Source: Natroniella sp046097105 (lineage in GTDB: Bacteria; Bacillota; Halanaerobiia; Halobacteroidales; Halobacteroidaceae). Taken from it: a DNA stretch of 64,000 nt. Below the pieces are notes generated by a model that was not told where the DNA came from, ran no database searches, and worked only from the letters and a program-made list of their open reading frames with translations. How positions within the stretch are numbered: position 1 is the first letter of the stretch; every line of letters starts with the position of its first letter. The translations under genes were made by a program, and so were the position numbers. The DNA lies in assembly GCF_046097105.1 (NCBI RefSeq), contig NZ_CP175562.1, positions 496,001 to 560,000 of the forward strand, read 5' to 3'. Below are positions 26,763-36,022 of the stretch, piece after piece.

Positions 26763-27718
26763 TCAAATTATCAGCAGGAACTGCTCATTTATTAGGAATG
26801 AAAAGATTGAAGACTGATGCTCCTCCAACGACTGCTTATTTAATGGCAGGAGAAGGTTGTCAGAATGATTGTAGTTTTTGTGCTCAAGCTACTAGTAATT
26901 TAGCTAATAAAAATGATCTGGCAAGAATCAGATGGCAAGAGTATCAGGCTGAAGATATTATCTCAAATCTATCTCAAACTGCCGAAGAAAAAGATTTACA
27001 ACGGATTTGTATTCAAGCAGTCGATACTCCTAAGGTTGAGAAGTCAATAACCGACTTTTTAGATCAGATTCAAGTTGATTTGCCAGTCTGTATATCTAAA
27101 AGTATTAATTCGCTAGCAGAGGTTGATAAATTGTTGCAACTAGGAGTCGATAGAGTCAATATCGCATTAGATGTTGTTGCTCCAGAAAAGTTTAGTGAGA
27201 TAAAAGGTGGTTCTTATCAAAAAAGATATCAACTTTTAGAGAAAGCAGCTAAGAGATTTCCTGATAGAATTTCGACTCATATTATTATTGGTTTTGGAGA
27301 AACTGAACAACAAGTAATTAAATTATTAGCTAGATTAAAAGAGTTAAAAGTTAAGCTAGGGTTATTTGCTTTTACACCTTTACGGGGGACAAAATTAGCT
27401 AAACAGAGTCGTCCAGCAATTGACAACTATCGACGGATTCAGATAGCAAATTATTTGATCTTTGCTCATAATTTTGATCTAGGTGAGTTTAATTTTACAG
27501 AAGGCAAGTTAAATGTAATAGATATAGAAGATCAAAAATTAAGAGAATTGTTATCAACTGGCAAAGCATTTGAAACAGTTGGTTGTTCTGGCTGTAATCG
27601 TCCTTATTATAATGAAAAACCAGGAGGGGTAATGTATAATTATCCTCGTCCTTTAACCTCGCAGGAGATAGAAAAAGCAGTTGAAGAGAGTAGGTTGATT
27701 GAGGATGGAAGAGAATAA
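26759..27718 (+). CDS. Radical SAM protein, biotin-synthase-like LipS1/LipS2-type subunit
   Basis: A 319-aa radical SAM protein with CQNDCSFC (CxxxCxxC, about residues 33-40), followed by AQATSNL as in biotin-synthase-like enzymes, and a C-terminal cysteine pair in VGCSGCNRPYYNEKPGG (about 282-298) that could bind a second, sacrificial or auxiliary iron-sulfur cluster. The start ATG overlaps the previous stop (ATGA), so it is translationally coupled to its partner. Likely the second half of a two-protein lipoyl synthase acting on octanoyl-GcvH. Biotin synthase itself is unlikely: no other bio genes are near, and the partner and lipM argue for lipoate. Confidence 0.78.
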   Translation: MIKLSAGTAHLLGMKRLKTDAPPTTAYLMAGEGCQNDCSFCAQATSNLANKNDLARIRWQEYQAEDIISNLSQTAEEKDLQRICIQAVDTPKVEKSITDFLDQIQVDLPVCISKSINSLAEVDKLLQLGVDRVNIALDVVAPEKFSEIKGGSYQKRYQLLEKAAKRFPDRISTHIIIGFGETEQQVIKLLARLKELKVKLGLFAFTPLRGTKLAKQSRPAIDNYRRIQIANYLIFAHNFDLGEFNFTEGKLNVIDIEDQKLRELLSTGKAFETVGCSGCNRPYYNEKPGGVMYNYPRPLTSQEIEKAVEESRLIEDGRE

Positions 27719-28529
27719 CTGGAGATTAGTCAACACAGGCCGTCAGTCTGGTGCGATGAATATGGCCTTAGATGAAGCAATCTTAGAAGCTGTAAAAGCA
27801 GGTCAGGTCAAGCCAACAATCAGATTTTATACTTGGCAACCGTCAGCTATCTCGTTAGGATATTTTCAAAAGTTGGGAGAAGAGATAGATATTATAGCTT
27901 GCCAGCAGCATGAAGTGGATATTGTACGTCGTTTGACTGGTGGACGGGCTGTGTTACATGATAATGAGCTGACTTATAGTTTGATAGCTCCTGCTCAGAT
28001 ATCATGGTTATCAGAATCGATTGTTAAATCATATAAGACAATTAGTCAAGGTTTAGTAGAAGGCTTGCAACAATTAGGGATTTCAGCAGAGATGGTTTCA
28101 TTGGCCGATAAAGTGAAACGAGACCGACAGAGTGCTGCTTGTTTTGATGCAACTTCGTGGCATGAAGTTGCAGTAGCAGGCAAGAAGATTATCGGTAGTG
28201 CTCAAACTAGAAAGCAAGGTATGATCTTACAACATGGTTCTATTATAAGGGGTCAGAATTTAGAACAGTTATTTTCAATTCTTAAGTTTTCTAACCAAAG
28301 AGAGAAAAAGAGATTAAAAAGATTATTTAATACTAAAGCCACCTCTATTCAAGAAGTAATTGATACTACTCCTACTTTAGAAGAGTTAAGAGAAGCATTT
28401 AAAATAGGTTTTGAAGAAGCTCTAAAGCTGAATCTTAACTTTGAAAAAATTACAGAAGAGGAATTAGAACGAGCTACAGAATTAATGGTTAATAAATATC
28501 GAGAACAAGCTTGGACCTATAAACGCTAA
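27705..28529 (+). CDS. lipM: Octanoyltransferase LipM (lipoate-protein ligase A family)
   Basis: Transfers octanoate from acyl carrier protein to the H protein lysine, providing the substrate for sulfur insertion. The protein (274 aa) has RRLTGGRAVLHDNELTYS near residue 75, the LipM-type catalytic cysteine in SAACFDATSWHE (C146), and AGKKIIGSAQTRKQG with the conserved lysine near 160. The cysteine separates LipM from LplA ligases. A TTG at 27699 is in frame; the ATG at 27705 is preferred. It overlaps the previous gene and ends the glycine operon. Confidence 0.88.
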   Translation: MEENNWRLVNTGRQSGAMNMALDEAILEAVKAGQVKPTIRFYTWQPSAISLGYFQKLGEEIDIIACQQHEVDIVRRLTGGRAVLHDNELTYSLIAPAQISWLSESIVKSYKTISQGLVEGLQQLGISAEMVSLADKVKRDRQSAACFDATSWHEVAVAGKKIIGSAQTRKQGMILQHGSIIRGQNLEQLFSILKFSNQREKKRLKRLFNTKATSIQEVIDTTPTLEELREAFKIGFEEALKLNLNFEKITEEELERATELMVNKYREQAWTYKR

Positions 28530-28561
28530 AAGTGCTAAATTTTTACGAAAATAATAATCTT

Positions 28562-28590
28562 TTGACAAAATAGTAGAGGTTAAATATAAT
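28562..28590 (+). promoter_or_regulatory. Consensus promoter of ald-alr
   Basis: TTGACA (28562-28567), exactly 17 bases, and TATAAT (28585-28590): a perfect sigma-A promoter 73 bases before the ald start. Confidence 0.85.
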
Positions 28591-28663
28591 AAAAGTATTA
28601 GGTTGCTATAATAAACTAGTAAAAGTGATCAAAAAAGTTTTAGAACTAAGAGGAGGAATAAAA

Positions 28664-29794
28664 GTGATTATAGGTGTACCGCAGGAAGTCAAGAATAATG
28701 AGAATAGAGTAGCAGTTACTCCAGCAGGTGTAGAAACACTGATTAATCAAGGCCATGAAATAATAATTGAAAAGGCAGCAGGAGAAGGTAGTGGAATTTC
28801 AGATCAAGAATTTGAAGAAGCAGGGGCCAAAATTTTACAGAGCCATAAAGAAATATTTTCTAGTGCAGATATGATAATGAAGGTTAAAGAGCCAATACCA
28901 GAAGAATATAATCTATTTAAAGAAGAGCAGATTTTATATACATACTTGCACTTAGCAGCTGAAAAAGAACTAACAAGAACGTTAATGAAAAAAAAGGTTG
29001 TTTCAATTGCATATGAAACAGTTGAGTTAGAGGATGGTTCTTTGCCATTGTTGACGCCAATGAGTGAGGTAGCAGGTAGATTAGCAGCTCAAAGCGGAGC
29101 ATTATTCTTAGAAAAGCCAAAAGGTGGCCGAGGAGTTTTATTAGGAGGAGTCCCTGGTACTAAACCAGCTAAAGTGGCAGTAATTGGTGGTGGAATAGTA
29201 GGAATTAATGCAGCTAAGATGATTAAAGGCTTAGGAGCAGATGTAACTATATTAGATATTAATGCTAGTCAGTTAAGATATATTGATAATGTCTTTTCGG
29301 GGAATATAAAGACGAGGATGTCGAATAAATATAATATTTATGAAGAAGTAACAACAGCTGATTTAGTAATCGGAGCAGTCTTAATCCCAGGTGCTAAAGC
29401 ACCACATTTAGTAACAGAGGAAATGGTCAAAGATATGAAAGAAGGTTCAGTTATTGTAGATGTAGCAATTGATCAAGGTGGTTGTGTAGAGACAAGTTAT
29501 CCAACAACACATCAAAAGCCAACCTTTACCAAGCATGGGGTAATTCATTATTCAGTTACAAATATGCCAGGTGCAGTAGCTAGAACTTCGACTTATGCGT
29601 TAACAAATGTAACCTTACCTTATGCAGTCAAGATTGCTAATCAAGGATATCAAGATGCGTTATTAGAGGAACCAGCATTATTAAAGGGATTGAATGTATA
29701 TGATGGTAAAATTACTTGTCAAGGAGTGGCAGAAGCTTTTGACTTAAAATATTATCCGCCAAAAGAATTATTAACTAATAGATCTCAATCCTAA
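28664..29794 (+). CDS. ald: Alanine dehydrogenase
   Basis: NAD-dependent interconversion of L-alanine and pyruvate plus ammonia. The protein (376 aa) starts IIGVPQEVKNNENRVAVTP and has the nucleotide-binding loop VIGGGIVGINAAKM near residue 172 and the active-site region around MKVKEPIPEEY and HLAAEK. An in-frame GTG at 28625 lies upstream, but the GTG at 28664 follows AGAGGAGGAA at the right distance and matches the normal family N-terminus. alr follows after 29 bases, so both alanine enzymes share a transcript. Confidence 0.95.
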   Translation: MIIGVPQEVKNNENRVAVTPAGVETLINQGHEIIIEKAAGEGSGISDQEFEEAGAKILQSHKEIFSSADMIMKVKEPIPEEYNLFKEEQILYTYLHLAAEKELTRTLMKKKVVSIAYETVELEDGSLPLLTPMSEVAGRLAAQSGALFLEKPKGGRGVLLGGVPGTKPAKVAVIGGGIVGINAAKMIKGLGADVTILDINASQLRYIDNVFSGNIKTRMSNKYNIYEEVTTADLVIGAVLIPGAKAPHLVTEEMVKDMKEGSVIVDVAIDQGGCVETSYPTTHQKPTFTKHGVIHYSVTNMPGAVARTSTYALTNVTLPYAVKIANQGYQDALLEEPALLKGLNVYDGKITCQGVAEAFDLKYYPPKELLTNRSQS

Positions 29795-29823
29795 TTATTG
29801 CTTAATATAAAGGAGAATCAAGC

Positions 29824-31005
29824 ATGGATAAGGATAGTTTGACTGCAAAGTTTAAATTAAGGCCTGCTTGGGCAGAGATATCTCTAGATAATATTGGTCA
29901 TAATATTGCTCAGTTTAGGAGTGATTTATCTGATGATAAGCTACTAGCAATAGTAGTCAAAGCAGATGCTTATGGTCATGGAGCAATAGAAGTTGCTAAG
30001 GCAGCTATAAAAGAAGGAGCAGATTGGTTAGTAGTGGCTATTTTAGATGAAGCAATTCAATTAAGGAAAGCTGGTTTGACTGAGGTTCCGATCTTAATTT
30101 TAGGTTGGACTCCACCTGAGTTAGCTAGTGATGTGGTTAAATACGATCTGATTCAGACTGTTTATGATCATCAACTTGTCGCTAGCTTAGATGCTGCAGG
30201 CCAAAAGTTAAATCAGAAAGCTAAGATTCACCTCAAAGTCGATACAGGAATGGGCAGGATTGGTTTACAACCTCAGGAAGTGTTAGAGTTTATGATGGAA
30301 ATAAATAAATTTGATAATTTAATAGTTGAAGGGATTTATACTCATTTTGCAACAGCAGATGAAGAAGATAAGACATATACTTATCAGCAACTGAATAAAT
30401 TTGAGCAATTAATTAAGAAGTTAGAAACTGAAGGGTTTGACATTCCAATTAAGCATAGTGCTAATAGTGCAGCATTTTTAGATTTGCCAGAGACATATTT
30501 TAATATGGTTAGGTTAGGAATTATAACTTATGGACTTTGGCCCTCTATGGTTGTTGAGCAGAAGAGTGATTTAAGAACAGGGATGAAGTTGAAGGCTAGA
30601 ATTATTCATTTGAAAGAAGTTCCCGCTGGAACTGATATTAGCTATGGACGAACTTATACAACTACTACCCAACAACAGATAGCAACCTTACCAATAGGTT
30701 ATGAAGATGGTTATACTAGATTGCTTTCTTCTAATAGTCAGGTATTGATTAAGGGGGAGCGGGTACCAGTAGTTGGTAATGTCTGTATGGATCAATTGAT
30801 GGTTGATGTAACCGAGATTGATGGAGTAGAAGTAGGAGATGTAGTGACCTTGATCGGGCAAGATGGTGGCGATGAGATTACAGCTACTGAAGTGGCAGAT
30901 AGAATAGGAACGATCAATTATGAAGTAGTCTGTATGATCAGTAAACGTATTCCGAGAGTTTATATTAAAGATGGAGAGGTTTATAAAATTATAAAGAGTA
31001 TTTAA
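29824..31005 (+). CDS. alr: Alanine racemase
   Basis: PLP enzyme that makes D-alanine for peptidoglycan; in sporeformers alanine racemase is often linked with spore germination control. The PLP lysine is K46 in VVKADAYGHGA; the catalytic tyrosine lies in ISYGRTYTTT near residue 277; GYEDGYTRLLS and VGNVCMDQLMVDVT are further family blocks. Length 393 aa is normal. AAAGGAG precedes the ATG. Pairing with ald links L- and D-alanine metabolism. Confidence 0.96.
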   Translation: MDKDSLTAKFKLRPAWAEISLDNIGHNIAQFRSDLSDDKLLAIVVKADAYGHGAIEVAKAAIKEGADWLVVAILDEAIQLRKAGLTEVPILILGWTPPELASDVVKYDLIQTVYDHQLVASLDAAGQKLNQKAKIHLKVDTGMGRIGLQPQEVLEFMMEINKFDNLIVEGIYTHFATADEEDKTYTYQQLNKFEQLIKKLETEGFDIPIKHSANSAAFLDLPETYFNMVRLGIITYGLWPSMVVEQKSDLRTGMKLKARIIHLKEVPAGTDISYGRTYTTTTQQQIATLPIGYEDGYTRLLSSNSQVLIKGERVPVVGNVCMDQLMVDVTEIDGVEVGDVVTLIGQDGGDEITATEVADRIGTINYEVVCMISKRIPRVYIKDGEVYKIIKSI

Positions 31006-31249
31006 TATTTAATAATTAATAGTGAATAGCTTAAAAGCAATTGGCGATTGAATTTAATTACAATTATGTGTGATTTTTAATGTGGGCTATGGGGGCTTCG
31101 TTTGGAAATATTTTTCTGAGTTTCTAAGAATCACCCCTAATCAAATAATTGAATTAATTTTAAAGCAAAAAATTAGCTAATTCATGTTCTGATTTGATTT
31201 TAGGTTTTGTGCTTTAAGATTGTAATTTTAAAAGCTACACTTTTATAAT

Positions 31250-31277
31250 TTGACTACAAATTATAAACTAGTATAAG
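31250..31277 (+). promoter_or_regulatory. Promoter of lpdA
   Basis: TTGACT (31250-31255), 16 bases, TATAAG (31272-31277), very close to the start codon (12 bases), so the leader would be almost absent; the element may be fortuitous. The rest of 31006-31249 shows no gene. Confidence 0.4.
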
Positions 31278-31289
31278 GGGAGATTAGAG

Positions 31290-32666
31290 ATGAAAGAATA
31301 CCAGATCGCAATTATCGGTGGTGGGCCAGGTGGCTATGTAGCTGCAATTAAAGCTGCTCAATTAGGGGCCAATGTCTGTTTGATTGAAAAGGAGCAACTG
31401 GGAGGAACCTGTTTAAATTGGGGCTGTATTCCAACTAAAGCCTTGACAGCTAGTTGTGATGTAATACGAAATATTAAGAACGCTCGCCGCTTTGGAGTTA
31501 AAGTCAATGATTTTGAAGTCGATTGGACAAATATATCAAAAAATAAGGAGCGGAGTGTTCGGCAATTAGTAAGAGGTGTCGAATATTTAATGGAGAAGAA
31601 TCAGATTGATCTGATCTCTGGAGTTGCTTCTTTTAAAGATAAAAATTTATTGGAAGTAGAAAAAGAAGATGAAACTGTTGAAGTTAAAGCTGATAATGTA
31701 ATCATTGCTACTGGTTCTAAGCCATTGATTCTGGATCAATTTAATTATGATGGAGAAAAAATTCTGACCAGTAGAGAATTATTAGCCTTAGAAGAGTTAC
31801 CTGATAGCTTGTTGATTGTAGGAGCAGGGGTGATTGGTACTGAATTTGCTTCTATCTTTGCTACATTAGGTGTTAAGGTGACTGTGGTAGATGTAATGTC
31901 TAGACTATTACCGATGGAGGATCAAGAGATCAGTGCTAATTTAGCTCGTGCTTTTAGAAGAGCTCGGATTGATGTCCAAACAGAAAAAGAGATTAGTCAG
32001 ATAGGGAGAAACGAAGCAGGTGTCACAGCTACTTTAGCTGATGGAGAGGAATTAGAAGCCGATCTTGCTCTATTAGCTATTGGAAGAGAACCTTATGCTG
32101 AAGAGCTAAATCTTGATGCAATCGGTTTGGAGCTTGAGAATGGCGCAATCAAGGTTGACCAATATTTAGAAACAGAAATCGATGGCGTTTATGCTATTGG
32201 TGATGTGACCGCTAAGATCCAGTTGGCCCATGTAGCATCTAAGCAAGGAATAGTTGCTGTTGAGAATATTTTAGGAGATAAGAAAGAGATGGATTATGAT
32301 GTGATACCTAATACTATTTTTACCCATCCTGAAGTAGCAAGTGTTGGTTTGACAGAAGAGGAAGCTAAAGAAGAAGGTATTGAAGTTGAAGTCGGTAAGT
32401 TCTCCTTTAAGGGAAATGGTAAAGCGGTAACTCTTAATGAAACTCAAGGGTTAGTTAAGATTGTTGCTAATGCGAGGGATGGTAGTATTATTGGGGGACA
32501 TATTGTTGGCCCACATGCTTCAGACTTAATACATGAAATTACTTTAGCTTTACAAACAAGTTTAAAAGTAGAGGAAGTAGCAGAGATGATTCATGCGCAC
32601 CCTACTTTATCAGAAGCGATTTTAGAGGCGGCAGAGGATACTGTTGGATATTCGATTCATGGGTAG
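31290..32666 (+). CDS. lpdA: Dihydrolipoyl dehydrogenase (E3 / L protein)
   Basis: Flavoenzyme that reoxidises dihydrolipoyl groups with NAD; it would serve as the L protein of the glycine cleavage system encoded 5 kb upstream, and possibly of 2-oxoacid dehydrogenases. The FAD loop GGGPGGYVAA is at residues 10-19, the redox disulfide is C41/C46 in GGTCLNWGCIPTKA, the NAD loop is GAGVIGTEFAS near 180, and the catalytic His-Glu pair is in HAHPTLSEA near the C-terminus. Length 458 aa. AAGGGGAG precedes the ATG. Confidence 0.95.
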   Translation: MKEYQIAIIGGGPGGYVAAIKAAQLGANVCLIEKEQLGGTCLNWGCIPTKALTASCDVIRNIKNARRFGVKVNDFEVDWTNISKNKERSVRQLVRGVEYLMEKNQIDLISGVASFKDKNLLEVEKEDETVEVKADNVIIATGSKPLILDQFNYDGEKILTSRELLALEELPDSLLIVGAGVIGTEFASIFATLGVKVTVVDVMSRLLPMEDQEISANLARAFRRARIDVQTEKEISQIGRNEAGVTATLADGEELEADLALLAIGREPYAEELNLDAIGLELENGAIKVDQYLETEIDGVYAIGDVTAKIQLAHVASKQGIVAVENILGDKKEMDYDVIPNTIFTHPEVASVGLTEEEAKEEGIEVEVGKFSFKGNGKAVTLNETQGLVKIVANARDGSIIGGHIVGPHASDLIHEITLALQTSLKVEEVAEMIHAHPTLSEAILEAAEDTVGYSIHG

Positions 32667-32681
32667 TTTAATGGTTTCAGT

Positions 32682-32736
32682 AAAAATCAAGCTTAAAACC
32701 TTTATGTTTGTGGGGTTAAGGGGTTTGATTTTGACA
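32682..32736 (+). terminator. Likely terminator after lpdA
   Basis: AAAATCAAGCTTAAAACC pairs, with some wobble and bulges, with GGGGTTAAGGGGTTTGATTTT. The right arm itself ends in T. It is followed by an odd CA/TG-rich patch (32734-32762). Confidence 0.6.
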
Positions 32737-32867
32737 GACCACAGTCACAGACACTGACACATAATATCAAGATAAATTTAATCATAGGCAGGGATTATTA
32801 ACTTTAAGTAGAATATTATAACATATAGTGTAATAATTAATATTATTAATTGGGAGTAGAATATATC

Positions 32868-33800
32868 GTGAAAGATTTTGGAAGAAGAGAGCATAATATT
32901 AAAGTTAATAAGCCAAAGGAAAGCAGTAAGAGGAATAGGTTGAGTAAATTTATTCTTTTTTTATTATTTTTAATTGGAACTGGACTGCTCATTATTTTAA
33001 TAGTTAACTTTTTGGGTTATCATTCAACTAGAATAGCTACTACTACCTATGGAACTTTAAGGGATAAGATTGAGACTGAAGGGCTTTTGATTAGAAATGA
33101 AAAAATCACATTTGCTCCTCAGGAAGGGAAATTGCAATTATATGTATCTGAAGGAGAAAGAGTTAGTGCGGGTACAAGGATAGCTAGTCTTGTTGGGAGA
33201 GAAGAAAAAGATCTTTATAATTATAACTCTGGATTGCTAAGTTATCAAATAGATGGTTTGGAAATGACATTAAGAGAAGAAAGTAGAGCAAATTTAACTT
33301 ATGATCAATTTGTTAACTTAAGAGGAAAGATCAATAAAGTCAGGCCAGAGGAAGAGGTTAATGCTGGGCGTCCAATCTTTAAAATTATTGATAATTTTAA
33401 GTTTTATTTGGCTGTGTTATTACCTCAAGATGAAATAATGAATTATGAAGAAGGTTCAAATGTTGAAGTTCTTTTTTCTGAGTTAGATGAACGTTATTTT
33501 ACTGGAGAAATTGATCAGATTTTATTTGATCAACCTGATAATATTATGATCATTAAGTTTAATAGTTTGACTTCTGATTTAATAGGATTAAGAAAGGCCG
33601 AGGTTGAAATTATTAGAGAGGTGTATAGTGGGGTAGTTGTTCCTATTAGTGCTTTAATTGAAGAGGAAGGTACAGTGGGAGTAATGGTCAGTAGTTATAC
33701 TAATAGGTACTTTAAAGAAGTGGAAGTAGTAGGTAAGGTTGATGAGCAAGTAGTGATTAAAGGTGTAGGGCCAGGGGTTGAGGTTATTTTAACTAATTAG
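32868..33800 (+). CDS. HlyD-like membrane protein upstream of the division cluster
   Basis: A 310-residue protein with a basic N-terminus, one membrane span (about 31-52 by the hydrophobic run FILFLLFLIGTGLLIILIV) and an external part resembling membrane-fusion/HlyD proteins: a lipoyl-like hammerhead half (IAPQEGKLQLYVSEGERVSAGTRIASL type) and a C-terminal beta-barrel ending VVIKGVGPGVEVIL. It lacks the long coiled coil of exporters and no transporter gene is next to it. Homologues in clostridia sit in the same place before yggS-sepF, so a role near the division site is likely but unproven. TTG at 32850 is in frame; the GTG at 32868 follows TGGGAG. Confidence 0.72.
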   Translation: MKDFGRREHNIKVNKPKESSKRNRLSKFILFLLFLIGTGLLIILIVNFLGYHSTRIATTTYGTLRDKIETEGLLIRNEKITFAPQEGKLQLYVSEGERVSAGTRIASLVGREEKDLYNYNSGLLSYQIDGLEMTLREESRANLTYDQFVNLRGKINKVRPEEEVNAGRPIFKIIDNFKFYLAVLLPQDEIMNYEEGSNVEVLFSELDERYFTGEIDQILFDQPDNIMIIKFNSLTSDLIGLRKAEVEIIREVYSGVVVPISALIEEEGTVGVMVSSYTNRYFKEVEVVGKVDEQVVIKGVGPGVEVILTN

Positions 33801-33815
33801 TGGGAGGTTGATATC

Positions 33816-35138
33816 ATGGAAAAGATTTATATTTTGGATACAAATGTTATTTTACATGATCCACAGGCTATTTTTTCTTTTGAGGATAATCAGGTTATTA
33901 TTCCAATGATAGTCGTTGAAGAGATTGATGAACAGAAAAAAAGGCAAGGTTCTGTGGGGAAAAATGCACGTGTATTTTCCAGATATGTAGATCAGTTGAG
34001 GCAAAAAGGAAAGTTAAGTGAGGGAGTTAGGCTAGAAAATTCTGGTTTATTAAAAACTGACTTAAGTTATGAAACTTCTTCTGATCTGCCTCAAGCACTA
34101 GATCCTAGTAAGGCAGATAATAAAATAATTTCAACCGTGTTAAATTTTAAAAAGAAGAGTGATATTCCTGTGATCTTAGTCTCAAAAGATATTAATATGA
34201 GGATTAAGGCTGATGCTATTGGAGTCAAGGCTGAAGATTATGAGACTGATCGTGTTAATATTGATGAACTTTATTCTGGGGTTAGAAAGATTAAGGTAGC
34301 CTCCGATAAGATAGATCAATTTTATCAACAGAATGGCTTAAAACCAGAAGAGTTGAATTTAAATAAAGAATTATTGGCTAATGAATTTGTAAGTTTGGAA
34401 GATGAGTTAGGAGGTTCTCAATCTGCTTTGGCCCGTTATGATCAACAAGAGGAATTATTACGTTCTTTTATCTTTAAAGCTGATGATGTTTGGGGGATTG
34501 GCCCGCGTAATCGAGAGCAAAGTTGTGCTTTTGAGTTGTTATTAAATGATGAGATTAAATTGGTTACTTTAGTTGGAAAAGCAGGAACTGGTAAGACTTT
34601 ATTAGCGTTAGCAGCAGGATTAAAAAAAGTTGTTGATGATAAATCTTATAAGAAATTGATTGTTACTAGACCGATTGTACCAATGGGTAATGACTTAGGA
34701 TATTTGCCTGGAAGTAAAGAAGAGAAATTGAAGCCATGGATGAGGCCGATCTATGATAATATGGAGTTTTTAGTTGGTGGGGGCCAAGACCAAGAGCCAG
34801 TTAATGCAATAGCAGATTTGAAGGCGATGAACTTAATCGAGCTGGAAGCGATTACTTATATTAGAGGTAGAAGTATTCCTGATCAATTTATTATTGTTGA
34901 TGAAGCACAAAATTTAACTCCTCATGAGTTAAAGACGATTATAACTAGAGTTGGAGAGAATACTAAGATTGTGTTGACTGGAGATCCTTATCAAATAGAT
35001 CATCCTTACTTGGATAGTAATAGTAATGGTTTGACTTATGTTGTAGAAAGGATGAAGGATAAAGAGTTAGTAGGGCATGTTACTTTAAGTAAAGGTGAAC
35101 GTTCTGAATTAGCGGAATTAGGAGCTGAGGTGTTATAA
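33816..35138 (+). CDS. PIN-PhoH fusion ATPase (PhoH2/YlaK type)
   Basis: The N-terminal PIN ribonuclease domain (about 1-140) starts IYILDTNVILHDP with its acidic active-site residue D8; the C-terminal PhoH P-loop ATPase (about 230-440) has Walker A VGKAGTGKT and Walker B FIIVDEAQNLTPHE. Such PhoH2 proteins are thought to couple RNA unwinding to RNA cleavage. Length 440 aa is typical. AGTGGGAGG precedes the ATG, 15 bases after the HlyD-like gene. Two terminators follow. Confidence 0.93.
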   Translation: MEKIYILDTNVILHDPQAIFSFEDNQVIIPMIVVEEIDEQKKRQGSVGKNARVFSRYVDQLRQKGKLSEGVRLENSGLLKTDLSYETSSDLPQALDPSKADNKIISTVLNFKKKSDIPVILVSKDINMRIKADAIGVKAEDYETDRVNIDELYSGVRKIKVASDKIDQFYQQNGLKPEELNLNKELLANEFVSLEDELGGSQSALARYDQQEELLRSFIFKADDVWGIGPRNREQSCAFELLLNDEIKLVTLVGKAGTGKTLLALAAGLKKVVDDKSYKKLIVTRPIVPMGNDLGYLPGSKEEKLKPWMRPIYDNMEFLVGGGQDQEPVNAIADLKAMNLIELEAITYIRGRSIPDQFIIVDEAQNLTPHELKTIITRVGENTKIVLTGDPYQIDHPYLDSNSNGLTYVVERMKDKELVGHVTLSKGERSELAELGAEVL

Positions 35139-35193
35139 AGGGTTAAATTTAAGCCTAAGTATAAGCTTAAGTAAGGGTCAAACCCTTCTTTTT
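35138..35193 (+). terminator. Hairpin after the PhoH2 gene
   Basis: AAGGGTT (35138-35144) pairs with AACCCTT (35181-35187) around an inner TTAAGC/GCTTAA stem, followed by CTTTTTCT. Confidence 0.75.
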
Positions 35194-35240
35194 CTATGAT
35201 TTGCTTAACTTTAATTTATAATATTATAACGGCTTAATCA

Positions 35241-35271
35241 AAAAATACACCTATATAGGTGTATTTTTTGC
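35241..35271. terminator. Second, palindromic terminator before yggS
   Basis: AAAAATACACCTATATAGGTGTATTTTT is a near-perfect palindrome with a T run on both strands. It insulates the division cluster from the PhoH2 gene; no plus-strand gene lies between the two hairpins. Confidence 0.8.
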
Positions 35272-35320
35272 AGGGAAATAATTATAGCTCGAGAAATAAT
35301 AATGGAGGAGGTAATTGATA

Positions 35321-36022
35321 ATGACTGTCAAAGAGAGGTTAGTCAAAGTAAAAGAAAAAATCAACGCTGCTGCTAATAGAGTAGGTCGTGATCCTGAAGA
35401 GATAAAGTTAGTTGCTGTTTCTAAAAGACAAAGTTTAGATAAAATAAAAAAGATAGTGGCTGAAGGAATTTTGAATTTTGGTGAGAGTAGAGTTCAAGAG
35501 TTAAGGGAGAAATATGGTAATCTCGAGCAAGAGGTGAATTGGCATATGGTTGGTCACCTGCAAAGAAATAAAGTCAAATATATAACAAGAATGGATAGAT
35601 GTGAATTGATTCATTCGCTTGATAGTTTGAGGTTAGCTAAAAAGATTAATAAAAGGGCCAAAATGGAAGATAGAAAGATGAATGTTTTAGTGCAGGTTAA
35701 TACAGCTGAAGATGAAAATAAATATGGTTTTATGAGTGAAGAGGTTATTGATTTTTTAAGAGAAATTTCTTCGCTTAAACATCTAAGAGTTAAGGGGTTG
35801 ATGACCATTGCTCCTTATGTAGAGGACTCAGAGGAAGTAAGACCGTACTTTCGGAAATTAAGAAAACTTGCTAATCAAATAAAGGCTAATAAGATACCAG
35901 GGGTTGAGATGAAAGAACTATCAATGGGGATGAGCAATGATTTAGAAGTAGCAATTGAAGAGGGAGCTACTATTATTAGGGTTGGTTCGGCGATTTTTGG
36001 CCCTAGAAATTACAACAAATGA
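35321..36022 (+). CDS. yggS: PLP homeostasis protein YggS (PLPBP)
   Basis: Pyridoxal phosphate-binding protein of the alanine-racemase-barrel type without known catalytic activity; it buffers PLP. The PLP lysine is in LVAVSKRQ (about residue 36); FGESRVQELREKY, WHMVGHLQRNK and LSMGMSNDLEVAIEEGAT are family signatures. 233 aa. TTG at 35315 is in frame, but the ATG at 35321 fits GGAGGAGGT. The stop overlaps sepF. It is the first gene of the division cluster. Confidence 0.94.
   Translation: MTVKERLVKVKEKINAAANRVGRDPEEIKLVAVSKRQSLDKIKKIVAEGILNFGESRVQELREKYGNLEQEVNWHMVGHLQRNKVKYITRMDRCELIHSLDSLRLAKKINKRAKMEDRKMNVLVQVNTAEDENKYGFMSEEVIDFLREISSLKHLRVKGLMTIAPYVEDSEEVRPYFRKLRKLANQIKANKIPGVEMKELSMGMSNDLEVAIEEGATIIRVGSAIFGPRNYNK

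Noticed and set aside
26759..27718. Biotin synthase (BioB) for the second radical SAM gene
   Set aside because: The cysteine motif is BioB-like, but the coupled radical SAM partner, lipM and the gcv operon context argue for lipoyl synthesis; no other biotin gene is near.
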